From positions 434,001-498,000 of the forward strand of contig NZ_JAFBGL010000002.1 of NCBI RefSeq assembly GCF_016811075.1: a stretch of 64,000 bases of DNA, given 5' to 3'. This stretch comes from Oceaniferula flava. Lineage in GTDB: Bacteria > Verrucomicrobiota > Verrucomicrobiia > Verrucomicrobiales > Akkermansiaceae. Positions 17,938 through 26,693 of the stretch are shown here, in pieces (positions within the stretch are counted from its first letter, which is position 1; each line of letters opens with the position of its first letter). Both the position numbers and the translations under genes were made by a program. The notes under the pieces were generated by a model. The model made no database searches. It saw only the letters and a list, made by a program, of their open reading frames with translations, and was not told where the DNA came from.

Positions 17938-18720
17938 ATGTCCGAGCCATCCATGCAGCCTGTCGAAGACTTCACCAAGGTGGAGTCGATTTTTGTTCGT
18001 CACCGGAACTGCCTCCTTGTGCGTGGCCAGTTTACTCCGATTTTCACCGGCTATTACATCCACTTGATGGAGAGCAAGCAACGCTATGACAATGAGATGG
18101 ATGCCACTCTCAAGGATCTGCTAGCCGTTCTCACTCTGCATCTAACTGCACGACCATGGGCGGAGACCCTCGCCTGGACGATCAACCTGCGTGCTCCGCG
18201 GGTGAATTATTTTGCCACCGGTAGTAGCACTTTTGAGAACATCACCGGTCGCCTCTTTACCAAGGACGTGCGTGAGCCGGACCGGAACCTGCTTTACAGC
18301 CAAACCAGTGTCTCGGGAGAAAAACCCCGTGTGACTACCGTTGCGCTGGAGACGAATGACGCCATTGAATGGATTGAGCACTACTACAAGCAGAGCGAGC
18401 AGCGTCCGGCGAAATGTTTCCGCCTGGACGATGAAAACTATGCCCTGATCGCCGCCCAGCCTGGTTATGACGAGGAGTGGTTCGATGAACTCGATGCTAA
18501 AAAAGTGGCTGCCATCACTGAGGAAGAGCAAACCAAGGTGCTGGAAACTCGAAAGTTTCATTTCAACTGCGGCTGCAGCCTCGAGCGCATTTTGCCTAGC
18601 TTGAGCTCATGGCGCGATCGTAAGGACGAGCTGTTTCAAGGTGAGGAGTTCATCAAGGTGAACTGCCCACGCTGCGGCCAAACCTATGAAGTCCGTCCGG
18701 AGGATTTGGACGAGGACTAA
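17938..18720 (+). CDS. hslO: Redox-regulated holdase chaperone Hsp33
   Basis: The 260-residue protein is an Hsp33-type holdase, activated when its zinc cysteines are oxidised. The C-terminal zinc motif is complete: Cys211-x-Cys213 (NCGCSLERI) and Cys243-x-x-Cys246 (CPRCGQTYEV), the CxC...CxxC hallmark. The N-terminal domain fits the family (GYYIHLMESKQRY near the start). I chose ATG 17938 because the extension back to the TTG at 17761 is unrelated sequence. It follows hsp20 on the same strand. Confidence 0.88.
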   Translation: MSEPSMQPVEDFTKVESIFVRHRNCLLVRGQFTPIFTGYYIHLMESKQRYDNEMDATLKDLLAVLTLHLTARPWAETLAWTINLRAPRVNYFATGSSTFENITGRLFTKDVREPDRNLLYSQTSVSGEKPRVTTVALETNDAIEWIEHYYKQSEQRPAKCFRLDDENYALIAAQPGYDEEWFDELDAKKVAAITEEEQTKVLETRKFHFNCGCSLERILPSLSSWRDRKDELFQGEEFIKVNCPRCGQTYEVRPEDLDED

Positions 18721-18880
18721 GGTGTTCCTGTCATCGGGCTATTCCTGTGCTGGCTTCAGCAGATGAGAGCCTCAAGAACCTTTCTCCGATCAGAAGCAGT
18801 GCTGAGAAGCTGGCAGGAAGGTGTAATTCACGACTTCCGCATTTACATCAACGTGGAATTCTCTAAAGAAAAGCCCGCCG

Positions 18881-19897
18881 ATGAAACAGGAAATCGAAAC
18901 CATCCAAACTGATGCCCTTGCTGCCGTAGCTGCTGCGAGCGATGAAAAATCCCTCGATGATGCCCGCGTGGCATTTCTCGGAAAGAAGGGACGTCTCACC
19001 GCCGCCTCCGCGGGGATGAAGGATCTCTCTAAGGAAGATAAACCCGTCGTCGGCCAGCTTCTCAATGTTGCTCGCAAGGCGATCACTTCCGCGATCGAGG
19101 AAAAGCAGCAGGCGCTCGAGGAGGAGGCCGATCAGAAGTCGGTCCAAGGGCTCGATCTCACCCTGCCGTCACGCGCGCTGCCTGCCGGCGCCATGCACCC
19201 GATCACCCAGGTGAAAGACGAGGCGATTCAGGCGCTGCGCCGTATGGGCTTTGCCTTGGCGGAAGGCCCGGAAATCGAGGACGAGTATCACTGCTTCGAT
19301 GCTCTCAACACCCCGGAAGATCACCCCGCACGCAACGAGAAGGACACCTTCTACTTCGACAGCGGCAAGCTGCTCCGCACCCACACCTCCAGCGTGCAAA
19401 TCCGCACCATGGAAAAGGCAACCCCGCCGGTGCGCATCATCGCTCCAGGTTCGGCCTATCGTCGTGACGAAATTGACGCCACTCACCTCTCTGTTTTCAA
19501 CCAGCTCGAAGGTCTCTACGTCGACACCGACGTCAAGTTGGGCGATCTCAAAGGCACCCTCGAGTTTTTCCTGCGCAGCATGTTCGGTGACGACACCGAG
19601 GTGCGCTTCCGTCCGCATTTCTTCCCCTTCACCGAGCCGAGCTTCGAGATCGACATCAAACTTCACGCCAAAGGCCAAGAGCCGAAGTGGATTGAGATCG
19701 CCGGTTGTGGCATGGTCGATCCCGCCGTGTTCGAATCGCTCTGCGAAACGCGCGGCGACGATGTGTTCAGCCCGGACAAGGTCACTGGCTTTGCCTTCGG
19801 TATGGGCATCGACCGTCTCGCGATGATCAAGTGGGGTATCAAGGACATCCGCGCTCTGATCGAGAACGACGTTCGTTTCCTTAAGCAGTTCGCTTAG
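18881..19897 (+). CDS. pheS: Phenylalanyl-tRNA synthetase alpha subunit
   Basis: The 338-residue protein is PheS, the catalytic subunit of the (alpha-beta)2 enzyme. A coiled-coil tRNA-binding N-terminus (1-100) is followed by the class II core with HPITQVKDEA, FDALNTPEDHPAR, THTSSVQIRTM, the motif 2 region PGSAYRRDEIDATH and motif 3 GFAFGMGIDRLAM. pheT, usually adjacent, is absent here; the next gene is a convergent protease. The upstream 160 bp shows no leader peptide or attenuator that I can support. Confidence 0.97.
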   Translation: MKQEIETIQTDALAAVAAASDEKSLDDARVAFLGKKGRLTAASAGMKDLSKEDKPVVGQLLNVARKAITSAIEEKQQALEEEADQKSVQGLDLTLPSRALPAGAMHPITQVKDEAIQALRRMGFALAEGPEIEDEYHCFDALNTPEDHPARNEKDTFYFDSGKLLRTHTSSVQIRTMEKATPPVRIIAPGSAYRRDEIDATHLSVFNQLEGLYVDTDVKLGDLKGTLEFFLRSMFGDDTEVRFRPHFFPFTEPSFEIDIKLHAKGQEPKWIEIAGCGMVDPAVFESLCETRGDDVFSPDKVTGFAFGMGIDRLAMIKWGIKDIRALIENDVRFLKQFA

Positions 19898-19945
19898 TCA
19901 GATACTGGATGGGCTGAGCTAAGGTCTGGTCACAGGGGCGAGGTT

Positions 19946-22315
19946 CTAGTTGCGCACCACGCGCAAGCGCATGAACTGACGCTCGGCAGTGACGCTGACG
20001 GTAGCTGTGACCGTGCGTTTGCCGTCGACGATTGCTCCGTTCTGCAGTGTCACGCCTGTGGAGGTCCATGGGTTTTCGCTGTCGCCAAGGGTGGGGGAGA
20101 CTTCAACGATGTATTGAATATCGCTGAGTGTGGTGTCCACCTGATAGGTGAGCACCAGCTGGGTGCCTCCATTTTCCAAACTGGCAGTCGGCCGATCGCT
20201 GGTCAGCTCTGTGGGGTCTTCTCCAAGCGCGTATTCGAGCAGGTTCTGCAGGCCGTCGAAGTCGAAGTCTTCGCTTTCTCCGATGTTCTCTGTGGCGTTG
20301 CCGAAGTTGGTGTGTCTCCAATCGTCAAAAAGAAGGTCCTCAATAGTGATTGAGGCGGTGCCGGTGGTGATGGCGTAGTCATTGGTGCTGGCGAGGGTCA
20401 TGATCACCGTTTCATCCCCTTCAACGATGCTGTCACTGATGGCCTTCACCGAAACAGCGGTGGATGTTTCGCCGCTGTCGATCGTGGCGGTGCCAGCCAG
20501 CGCTATAAAATCACTGCCAGAGCTGGCGCTTCCGGAAACGGTGTAGGCGATATCGAGATCCGAGGAAGGGGCGATGCTCGAGGTGATTGTGAAGCTGCCG
20601 GTATCAGCCACATCACTTTCCTTGGCCACTCCATCGCTGCTGGCTACTGAGAGGTTGGGCAGGTCTTCGGTTTCGACGACGAGGGAGTAAATTTGCGCGT
20701 TGTTATTATCGGCGCTGTTTTCGCCGCCTCCAGTGACTTCGATGAAGTGGGGCTGACCCGTCTGAGTAAGAGCCAGATTGTTAATGACCTCTTCTCCGCC
20801 AATGGCTGTGGCATCCGCTGTGGCTAGAACCGTGCTGCCATTGCTCGCGAGGATGCGCACGGCAAGGTCCTGCCTTACACTGGGGTCGAAGCTTGTGCCG
20901 CTGCTGCACCCTGAACTCAACTGCTCGCCTTCGAGGTAGGCTGCCTGGTTGGTCGGCGTGAGACGGAGGCTGAGTTTTTTTGCCGAGCTGATGCTGAATT
21001 GGTAGATATCGACGTCTCCACTGACGGAAATCGACAGCTCTTCGCGCTCAAGGTTGGCTGGTAAGCTGCCCAGATCGTAGGCGGTGCTGGTGCTGTCGTT
21101 CGTGGTGGAGCTGGCACTGCGCTCCAACTTGTCGCCATAGAGCCCCTGGACCGTAATCATATCGTCAAACTGCACGCCAACGAAATTAGTGGTCACACTC
21201 GGCTCCATCAGCTTGCTGCGATCGACCGGGCAGACGTGGGAGAGTCCCAGGCCGTGTCCGTGCTCATGCGCGATGACGTTGCGGAAGCGTTTTTTGGTGG
21301 TGCTGCTGTTGTTGAAATTCAGGCTGTCATCGGTATCGATGACCATGTCTCCAGCATCTGGAAAATAGTTATAGGCCAGAGTGTTCGAGGTGCCGTCGAG
21401 GGTGGTGCCGCCAATGCGCACGTCTGGACGCACGCCGATCACGCCTCGGTAGGTATTTCTTGAGCTGGAGCGCCCGTTGATTTCAATGCCGTCATCGTAA
21501 TCGACATAAACATAGGTATTACCAGTGACTTCCGCCCAGTAGGTGAATGCAGATTCGAATAATTCGAACCATGGAGCGTCTTCGTAGCTGCTGGTGGTCG
21601 ATGCTCCGAAGGTGGCATTCAGCGTGGCGATCAGATCGCTGGTGCCGCCGGAGAAAGAGCTGGTTGATTCAATGTCTGTGCCATCGGCGACAAATCCCCA
21701 AGTGATGGTCACAGGGCTACCGGTAGAGCCCACATTGCCATCGGTGGCGGTGTAGCTCCAGCGATCATCTCCTTGGAAAACAGGAAGCGGCTCCTCCGAT
21801 TCGCCTTCTTCGATAGCGAGAGCTCTTACGGTGTCCATGGCAGAAGCGAACATTGGATCAGTCTCCACAGCCCAGCAGAGATGAACGAGCTCATCTGCTT
21901 CGTGGTTTTGCACAAATTCGGTGTATTTGACAACGCGTTCCAGCTGCTCTTCGGTGAGCTGCTCGAACTCGGTGTAGCTCACCGAGCGGCTCAGGTGGCG
22001 CAATGTTTGGGCGGAGACCTGGTAGGATTTTTCCAGGTGTTCCAGCACGGCATGGGGCCAGCTACTTTTCCGCTGGTCGGCGAGGACTTGGGCCACGGCG
22101 AGCTCTTCTTGCCGGTCGTGTGAGCACCCCTTGCAGCTATGATGGCCTACTTGGGGGATTTCCTTGCTATGCGAGGGGTGATCGCAGGGAGCATGATGAA
22201 CGTGGTCAGGTGTGTGACCGGCTTGTGGCGGGTGATCATCTCCTGCTGCGTTGTAGAAATACCAAGCGGTTGTGCTTAGAGCTGTGACTCCAGCAAAGAG
22301 ATAAAGGCGCTTCAT
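19946..22315 (-). CDS. Secreted matrixin-like metalloprotease with PPC, Calx-beta and C-terminal module
   Basis: The 789-residue protein begins with an N-terminal membrane or signal segment (about 1-20). A short His/Cys-rich stretch follows (about 28-66, with HPPQAGHTPDHVHHAPC). The catalytic zinc motif HEHGHGLGLSH (HExxHxxGxxH) and a downstream LMEPS Met-turn indicate a matrixin (M10-like) metzincin near residues 345-370. A PPC-like domain, a Calx-beta domain (SGSDFIALAG..VEGDETV) and a roughly 120-residue C-terminal module with DFDGLQNLLEYALGEDP come next. It should degrade extracellular protein. The start at 22315 gives the hydrophobic N-terminus. Confidence 0.82.
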   Translation of the reverse strand: MKRLYLFAGVTALSTTAWYFYNAAGDDHPPQAGHTPDHVHHAPCDHPSHSKEIPQVGHHSCKGCSHDRQEELAVAQVLADQRKSSWPHAVLEHLEKSYQVSAQTLRHLSRSVSYTEFEQLTEEQLERVVKYTEFVQNHEADELVHLCWAVETDPMFASAMDTVRALAIEEGESEEPLPVFQGDDRWSYTATDGNVGSTGSPVTITWGFVADGTDIESTSSFSGGTSDLIATLNATFGASTTSSYEDAPWFELFESAFTYWAEVTGNTYVYVDYDDGIEINGRSSSRNTYRGVIGVRPDVRIGGTTLDGTSNTLAYNYFPDAGDMVIDTDDSLNFNNSSTTKKRFRNVIAHEHGHGLGLSHVCPVDRSKLMEPSVTTNFVGVQFDDMITVQGLYGDKLERSASSTTNDSTSTAYDLGSLPANLEREELSISVSGDVDIYQFSISSAKKLSLRLTPTNQAAYLEGEQLSSGCSSGTSFDPSVRQDLAVRILASNGSTVLATADATAIGGEEVINNLALTQTGQPHFIEVTGGGENSADNNNAQIYSLVVETEDLPNLSVASSDGVAKESDVADTGSFTITSSIAPSSDLDIAYTVSGSASSGSDFIALAGTATIDSGETSTAVSVKAISDSIVEGDETVIMTLASTNDYAITTGTASITIEDLLFDDWRHTNFGNATENIGESEDFDFDGLQNLLEYALGEDPTELTSDRPTASLENGGTQLVLTYQVDTTLSDIQYIVEVSPTLGDSENPWTSTGVTLQNGAIVDGKRTVTATVSVTAERQFMRLRVVRN

Positions 22316-22524
22316 GGGTTGGATGGAAATAGTTGAAATCTGCTCATTACAGAATTCATGTGTGAATTGTAAGCACGTTGTAACTCCAAAACCTAACACG
22401 CAAGAGCTAAATTTCTGGAGCGTCTAAATAATTATTTTAGGAAAATACCCACAATGATCTTTCCACTAAGTCCAAGACCCTTAGCTCCTTCCCTGTTTTT
22501 GGAACGGGAGCTGAGTCTAGCTCC

Positions 22525-23604
22525 TTATGCCCGTAGGTATTCGACGGCCTCCCGGATGTCATCCAGTGTGACCTTCGATGAGACCTCCGCTGCCCCTGGT
22601 CCGGTGAGTAGCACAAACTTGATCACGCCACCGGTGAATTTTTTATCCCGACTGAGCTTATCCATGATTTTTTCGGTCGGGATGGAGTCGGGCAGGGTGA
22701 GAGGGAGTTGGAAATTCTCCAGCAGTCCGAGAATGCGAGCGCTCTCGGCAGGAGAGAACTGGTTGATTTTTTCCGACAGGAAAAGAGCGGCTTTTATACC
22801 CAGGGAGATCGCCTCGCCATGCAGCATTTCACCGTAGGGGAGGGAGGCTTCGATGCCGTGGCCGATGGTGTGACCGAAGTTCAGCAGGGCGCGCACGCCG
22901 GACGTTTCTTGTTCGTCCTCTTCAACCACGCGGGCTTTGATCGCAAGGTTTCTGGCCAGCAGGTCGGCGGACGGATGCTGATCGGCGGGGTCGAGTGTGG
23001 CGAGGTCGTCAATCATTGCGGCGTCGCGAATGGCAGCGTGTTTGATGACTTCGGCGTATCCTTCGCGGTATTCCCGACCGGGCAGGGAGGCGAGCGTGAG
23101 AGGATCGACGATGACCAGGCGTGGCTGGTGGAAGGCTCCGATGAGGTTCTTGCCCTCGGAGGCATTCACTCCGGTTTTTCCTCCGGCAGAACTGTCCACC
23201 TGGGAGACGATGGTGGTGGGGATCTGGACGAAGGGGATGCCGCGGTAGAAAATGGCTGCGACAAAGCCGGCTAGGTCACCCACGACGCCACCGCCGAGTG
23301 CGACCACAAAGGAGCTACGGTCGTGATCGGCACGATTCATCTCGCCGCAGAGGTCGGCCGTTTGCAGCATCGACTTGCTGGCCTCGCCAGCCCGCACGGT
23401 GTGCACGCTGGTCTCGATGCCTGCCTCGCTGAGTCTGTCGACAAGTCGATCGGCATAGAGCGCGCCGACATTGCTATCGGTGATGACGGCGGCTTTGCCT
23501 TTGAGGCCGAGGCCCGCGATGAGCTCGCCAGCGCGATCTAGCAGGCCATCTTCAACGAGGATGTCGTATGAACGATCGGCAAGGTTGACGTGAACGTTTG
23601 GCAC
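22525..23604 (-). CDS. aroB: 3-dehydroquinate synthase
   Basis: The 359-residue protein converts DAHP to 3-dehydroquinate in the shikimate pathway, using NAD and a divalent metal. Visible family motifs are the NAD-binding VALGGGVVGDLAGFVAA, TTIVSQVDSSAGGKTGVN, the metal ligands in EGYAEVIKHA and FGHTIGHGIE. The frame starts at GTG 23604. nadA lies 33 bp upstream on the same strand, so the two are likely co-transcribed although they belong to different pathways. Confidence 0.96.
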   Translation of the reverse strand: MPNVHVNLADRSYDILVEDGLLDRAGELIAGLGLKGKAAVITDSNVGALYADRLVDRLSEAGIETSVHTVRAGEASKSMLQTADLCGEMNRADHDRSSFVVALGGGVVGDLAGFVAAIFYRGIPFVQIPTTIVSQVDSSAGGKTGVNASEGKNLIGAFHQPRLVIVDPLTLASLPGREYREGYAEVIKHAAIRDAAMIDDLATLDPADQHPSADLLARNLAIKARVVEEDEQETSGVRALLNFGHTIGHGIEASLPYGEMLHGEAISLGIKAALFLSEKINQFSPAESARILGLLENFQLPLTLPDSIPTEKIMDKLSRDKKFTGGVIKFVLLTGPGAAEVSSKVTLDDIREAVEYLRA

Positions 23605-23637
23605 GATACTACAATGGGTGAGTGGTCAATGAGAGGC

Positions 23638-24576
23638 TTACTTGCTCTGCTCCAACATCTTCAGCAAGGGTGCCTCGGCACGTTTTCTGATGTCTTCCGG
23701 AAGTTCCACCTGGGGTTCCAACTTCTCCAAGCAATCGTGCAGCTTCTGCATGGTGTTCATTTTCATGAAATGGCAGTCGTTGCAGGCGCAGCGATCGGTG
23801 GGGCCGGCGATCAAGTTTTTATCGGGAGCTTCTTTTTGCAGGCGGTGGAGCATGCCGCTCTCGGTCACCACGATGATGTTTTTCACCGGTGCATTTTGGC
23901 AGAAGGCGATCATTTTTTCGGTCGAGCAGACCTCGTCAGCGAGCAGGCGGACTGCCGTGGTGCATTCTGGGTGGGCCACTACCAACGCGTCTGGATACTC
24001 GGATTTGATTTTATTGATCGATTCCCGGGTGAACTCGACGTGCACGTAGCAGGCACCCTGCCAGAGGTCCATCTTGCGTCCGGTTTGCTCCATCACCCAG
24101 GCACCCAAGTTAGCGTCGGGAACGAACAGGATGGGTCGATCGGCTGGGGCTTTGTTGACGATTTTAACGGCGTTGCCGGAGGTGCAGATGACATCGCACA
24201 GGGCCTTCACGCCAGCCGAGCAGTTGATGTAGGCGATGACGTAGTAGTTCTTCTCCTTGTTGTCGTTGAGGTATTTTTCCAGCTCGTCAGCGGGGCAGGA
24301 TTCTTCCAGCGAACAGCCGGCGTCTTTGTCGGGGAGCACGACGGTTTTGTTAGGGTTCACGATCTTGGCGGTCTCCGCCATGAAGTGCACGCCGCAGAAC
24401 GCGATGACATCGGCGTCGGTTTCCTGGGCGCGGTAGGCCAAGCCCAGAGAGTCGCCTACGTAGTCGGCAATATCCTGAATGTCGCCGGTTTGGTAGTTGT
24501 GAGCGAGAATGACGGCGTTGCGTTCTTTTTTCAGACGCAAGATGTCTTCACGAAGATCGAGTGAGGTGGTGGACAT
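23638..24576 (-). CDS. nadA: Quinolinate synthase
   Basis: The 312-residue NadA condenses iminoaspartate with dihydroxyacetone phosphate to quinolinate on the way to NAD. It carries the cysteines expected for the 4Fe-4S cluster (INCSAGVKAL, AHPECTTAV and DRCACNDCHFMKMN) and the conserved VILAHNYQ near the N-terminus. ATG 24576 is used; the nine-codon upstream extension is unconserved. nadB and nadC are not in the window. Confidence 0.95.
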   Translation of the reverse strand: MSTTSLDLREDILRLKKERNAVILAHNYQTGDIQDIADYVGDSLGLAYRAQETDADVIAFCGVHFMAETAKIVNPNKTVVLPDKDAGCSLEESCPADELEKYLNDNKEKNYYVIAYINCSAGVKALCDVICTSGNAVKIVNKAPADRPILFVPDANLGAWVMEQTGRKMDLWQGACYVHVEFTRESINKIKSEYPDALVVAHPECTTAVRLLADEVCSTEKMIAFCQNAPVKNIIVVTESGMLHRLQKEAPDKNLIAGPTDRCACNDCHFMKMNTMQKLHDCLEKLEPQVELPEDIRKRAEAPLLKMLEQSK

Positions 24577-24650
24577 GCGTTTAAGGTAAAAGGGCGGAGA
24601 CAAGAAACAAGTGGATAATGAGCCAGCTGCTCCCTTGATGGAGGGGGATT

Positions 24651-24685
24651 GGTTGACTGGTTGACTGGTTGACTGGTTGACTGGT
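24651..24685. repeat. Tandem 8-bp repeat (GGTTGACT)x4
   Basis: Four exact head-to-tail copies of GGTTGACT plus three bases lie between nadA and the zinc-ribbon bactofilin. They abut a second tandem array of a different unit. There are no spacers, so this is not CRISPR. Copy number could vary by slippage. Confidence 0.9.
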
Positions 24686-24725
24686 GCCGGGTGCCGGGTG
24701 CCGGGTGCCGGGTGCCGGGTGCCGG
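24686..24725. repeat. Tandem 7-bp repeat (GCCGGGT)x5
   Basis: Five exact copies of GCCGGGT plus a partial sixth directly follow the 8-bp array. The abrupt switch between units suggests two successive slippage expansions. No protein frame across it looks real. Confidence 0.9.
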
Positions 24726-24731
24726 TGGAGA

Positions 24732-24819
24732 CCCGGAGGGTCGTGAGAAGCTAGCGCGGGGTGAAACCCCGGGAAGAAGAGAGGGATAAGCATCAAGTCC
24801 CGGAGGGACGATAGAAGCT
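24732..24819. repeat. Dispersed-repeat-like element with two 21-bp copies
   Basis: Two imperfect direct copies of CCCGGAGGG(T/A)CG(T/A)(G/A)AGAAGCT (24732-24752 and 24799-24819, 18 of 21 identical) flank a hairpin CGGGG-TGAAA-CCCCG at 24757-24771. The arrangement resembles a REP-like noncoding repeat. The nadA-bactofilin spacer (24577-24917) contains this and the two tandem arrays, and I see no gene in it. Confidence 0.6.
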
Positions 24820-24917
24820 TCATCGGCCATCGGTCTATCCCACTGTCGATAGTATCTCTAGGGGGGACGATCTTGGCGTTCATGCCGCCTTTTCGGTTGG
24901 CGGCTCCCGATAGGCGC

Positions 24918-25883
24918 CTACTGCCCAATCGACATCCGGCCGTTGTGGCGGGCTCCTTCTTCGACGGCCATGGTGGCGACTTTGATGTCGCCAGTGAGGG
25001 TGGCTTTTTTCCGGAGAATGAGTTTTCCTGAGCACTCGAAGTGACCGGTCACATTGCCATCGATGATGGCGTCTTCGCAGTGCACGGCATTGGCAAATTC
25101 CACCTGTGCTCTCTTTTCGATGATCAGGCGCTTGCAGCGAACGCGGCCCATGATTTTACCGTGGCTGCGGATGGTGAAATCTCCGGAGCAATCGACGCCT
25201 CCGGTGAAGTCGCCGTGGGTGGTGAGATGGTGGCAGTGGATGGTGATGCCGGTGACCGAGGCTTTTTTATGGATCACCACATTGCCGCGGGTTTGGATAC
25301 GGCGATTCCAGTTGCTGTGGATATCGTAGTCCTTGAGGGCGATGTAGGCACCACAGCCAGGGCACAGGGTCGAGCTGGCCTCCGCTGGTGCTTCGTGCTC
25401 TCTTTCGCACTCAAAGCACCGCACTTTACGTGGCTGATCCTTACCGTGAAACAGGCCGGTGCTGGCAGCTGCTTTTTGCACAAAGCTAGCGACATCGGCC
25501 TTTGGTTTGGCGAAGGGGAAAGGGGATGTCGGTTTGCTCTTTGGCGTTTCAGCCTTGGGCTTTTCATCCTCTTTTTTCTCTGCGGCAGGTTGGTCTTTGG
25601 ATGCTTTGTCCGCCTGGTCGTCGTCTTGTCGTGGACGCAACCGGGGCGCTTGGCCATCGCTTTTCAGGGTGGCGAATGGATTACTGGGAGCGATCTTGTT
25701 AGGCTCCGCTTTGCCATCGACGATTTTGTAATGCACCCCACACCCTCGACAGTAGGTGGAGACCGCCATGTTAGACTCTGTTTGCTTAAATCCACAGTCC
25801 GGACAGCTTAAGTCCACGGTGTTCTTGCGGGCTGCCGGCTCTTTGGGGGTGTCGTTTTTCTTTTTCTTAGAAAAAAATGCCAT
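24918..25883 (-). CDS. Zinc-ribbon bactofilin (polymer-forming cytoskeletal protein)
   Basis: The 321-residue protein joins two Cys4 zinc ribbons to a bactofilin beta-helix. Ribbon 1 uses Cys27, Cys30, Cys45 and Cys48; ribbon 2 uses Cys156, Cys159, Cys174 and Cys177. A low-complexity Lys/Pro/Glu linker lies between them. The C-terminal 125 residues show bactofilin periodicity (for example CSGDFTIRSHGKIMGRV and DGNVTGHFECSGKLILRK). Bactofilins self-assemble into filaments near the membrane. It lies downstream of a second, conventional bactofilin, separated by a terminator-like hairpin. Confidence 0.8.
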   Translation of the reverse strand: MAFFSKKKKNDTPKEPAARKNTVDLSCPDCGFKQTESNMAVSTYCRGCGVHYKIVDGKAEPNKIAPSNPFATLKSDGQAPRLRPRQDDDQADKASKDQPAAEKKEDEKPKAETPKSKPTSPFPFAKPKADVASFVQKAAASTGLFHGKDQPRKVRCFECEREHEAPAEASSTLCPGCGAYIALKDYDIHSNWNRRIQTRGNVVIHKKASVTGITIHCHHLTTHGDFTGGVDCSGDFTIRSHGKIMGRVRCKRLIIEKRAQVEFANAVHCEDAIIDGNVTGHFECSGKLILRKKATLTGDIKVATMAVEEGARHNGRMSIGQ

Positions 25884-25957
25884 GGCGTGGGTGCGGCGGT
25901 CTACGGGCGGTGGTTAAAATTGGGTAAAATCGGAGGTGAAGAATCGGTCAGGGTGGT

Positions 25958-25994
25958 AAAAAGCCCACTCGCCGGCGAACCTGCGGTGGGCTTT
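25958..25994 (-). terminator. Intrinsic terminator after bactofilin
   Basis: On the minus strand AAAGCCCAC pairs with GTGGGCTTT and is followed by a run of five Ts. It lies 33 bp after the bactofilin stop and would separate that gene from the zinc-ribbon bactofilin. Confidence 0.8.
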
Positions 25995-26026
25995 GAAAGT
26001 GTTCGAGAAGATAGCTCGAAAGTAGG

Positions 26027-26602
26027 TTAGGACCGAGCCGCTGCCTGCTTGGCGCTTGGTTGGCTGCTTCCTTTGTTGGAGCTGGCGGCATTTTTGTTGC
26101 TGCTAGCTTGAGGCGAGACGCTTGGTGTGCCGACTGTGGATTTACCCACGAAGATGGCTCCAGGCTCGATGGAGAGAGAGGCTGCTTTAATATCGCCGAC
26201 GAGTTCAGCGTTGGCTTTCAGCTCGACCTTGTCGGTCACTTCGATGTTGCCGTGCACTTTGCCGTAGACAATGACCGAGCGGGTTTTGACTTCAGCTTTG
26301 ATGCGGGCGTTTTCACCGATGGTTAATGATCCATCCGAGTTGATGTTGCCTTCGATCTTACCGTCGACGACGAGATCGTTGGAAAATTTGATGGTGCCTT
26401 TGATTTCCACGTCCGAGCTGAGGACGTTGCGTCCGCTGGGTGCAGGGCTTGCGGAACGAGGCGCCGGACTGCTGCTGACACTAGGGCTTGGACTACTCGG
26501 CGCTGCGGGTGCTGGAGCAGAGCTTCTTGGGGTGTCATTACTAGCGGAGCCGGTGGACGGAGCGGCGGAATCTGGCTTTTGTCCGATTACTTTTTGGAAC
26601 AC
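26027..26602 (-). CDS. Bactofilin family protein
   Basis: The 191-residue protein has a Ser/Ala/Pro-rich disordered N-terminus (about 10-58), a bactofilin core (about 59-155; for example DVEIKGTIKFSNDLVVDGKIEGNI and SVIVYGKVHGNIEVTDKVEL by its repeat pattern) and a Ser/Asn/Ala-rich tail. Bactofilins polymerise without nucleotide and organise cell shape or envelope enzymes. It is flanked upstream by a TPR membrane protein and downstream by a second bactofilin, suggesting one envelope module. Low-complexity ends are usual in the family. Confidence 0.88.
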   Translation of the reverse strand: MFQKVIGQKPDSAAPSTGSASNDTPRSSAPAPAAPSSPSPSVSSSPAPRSASPAPSGRNVLSSDVEIKGTIKFSNDLVVDGKIEGNINSDGSLTIGENARIKAEVKTRSVIVYGKVHGNIEVTDKVELKANAELVGDIKAASLSIEPGAIFVGKSTVGTPSVSPQASSNKNAASSNKGSSQPSAKQAAARS

Positions 26603-26693
26603 GATAAATAGTTGTGGTTGCTAGGTAGATAAGTCGCAAAGGCTGGGTTATTTGCAAGTGCAAATTTTAAAAACTTTGCAAAGTTTAGCCAAA

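Noticed and set aside
24651-24725. CRISPR array
   Set aside because: Units are 7-8 bp and directly adjacent without spacers; no cas genes are near.
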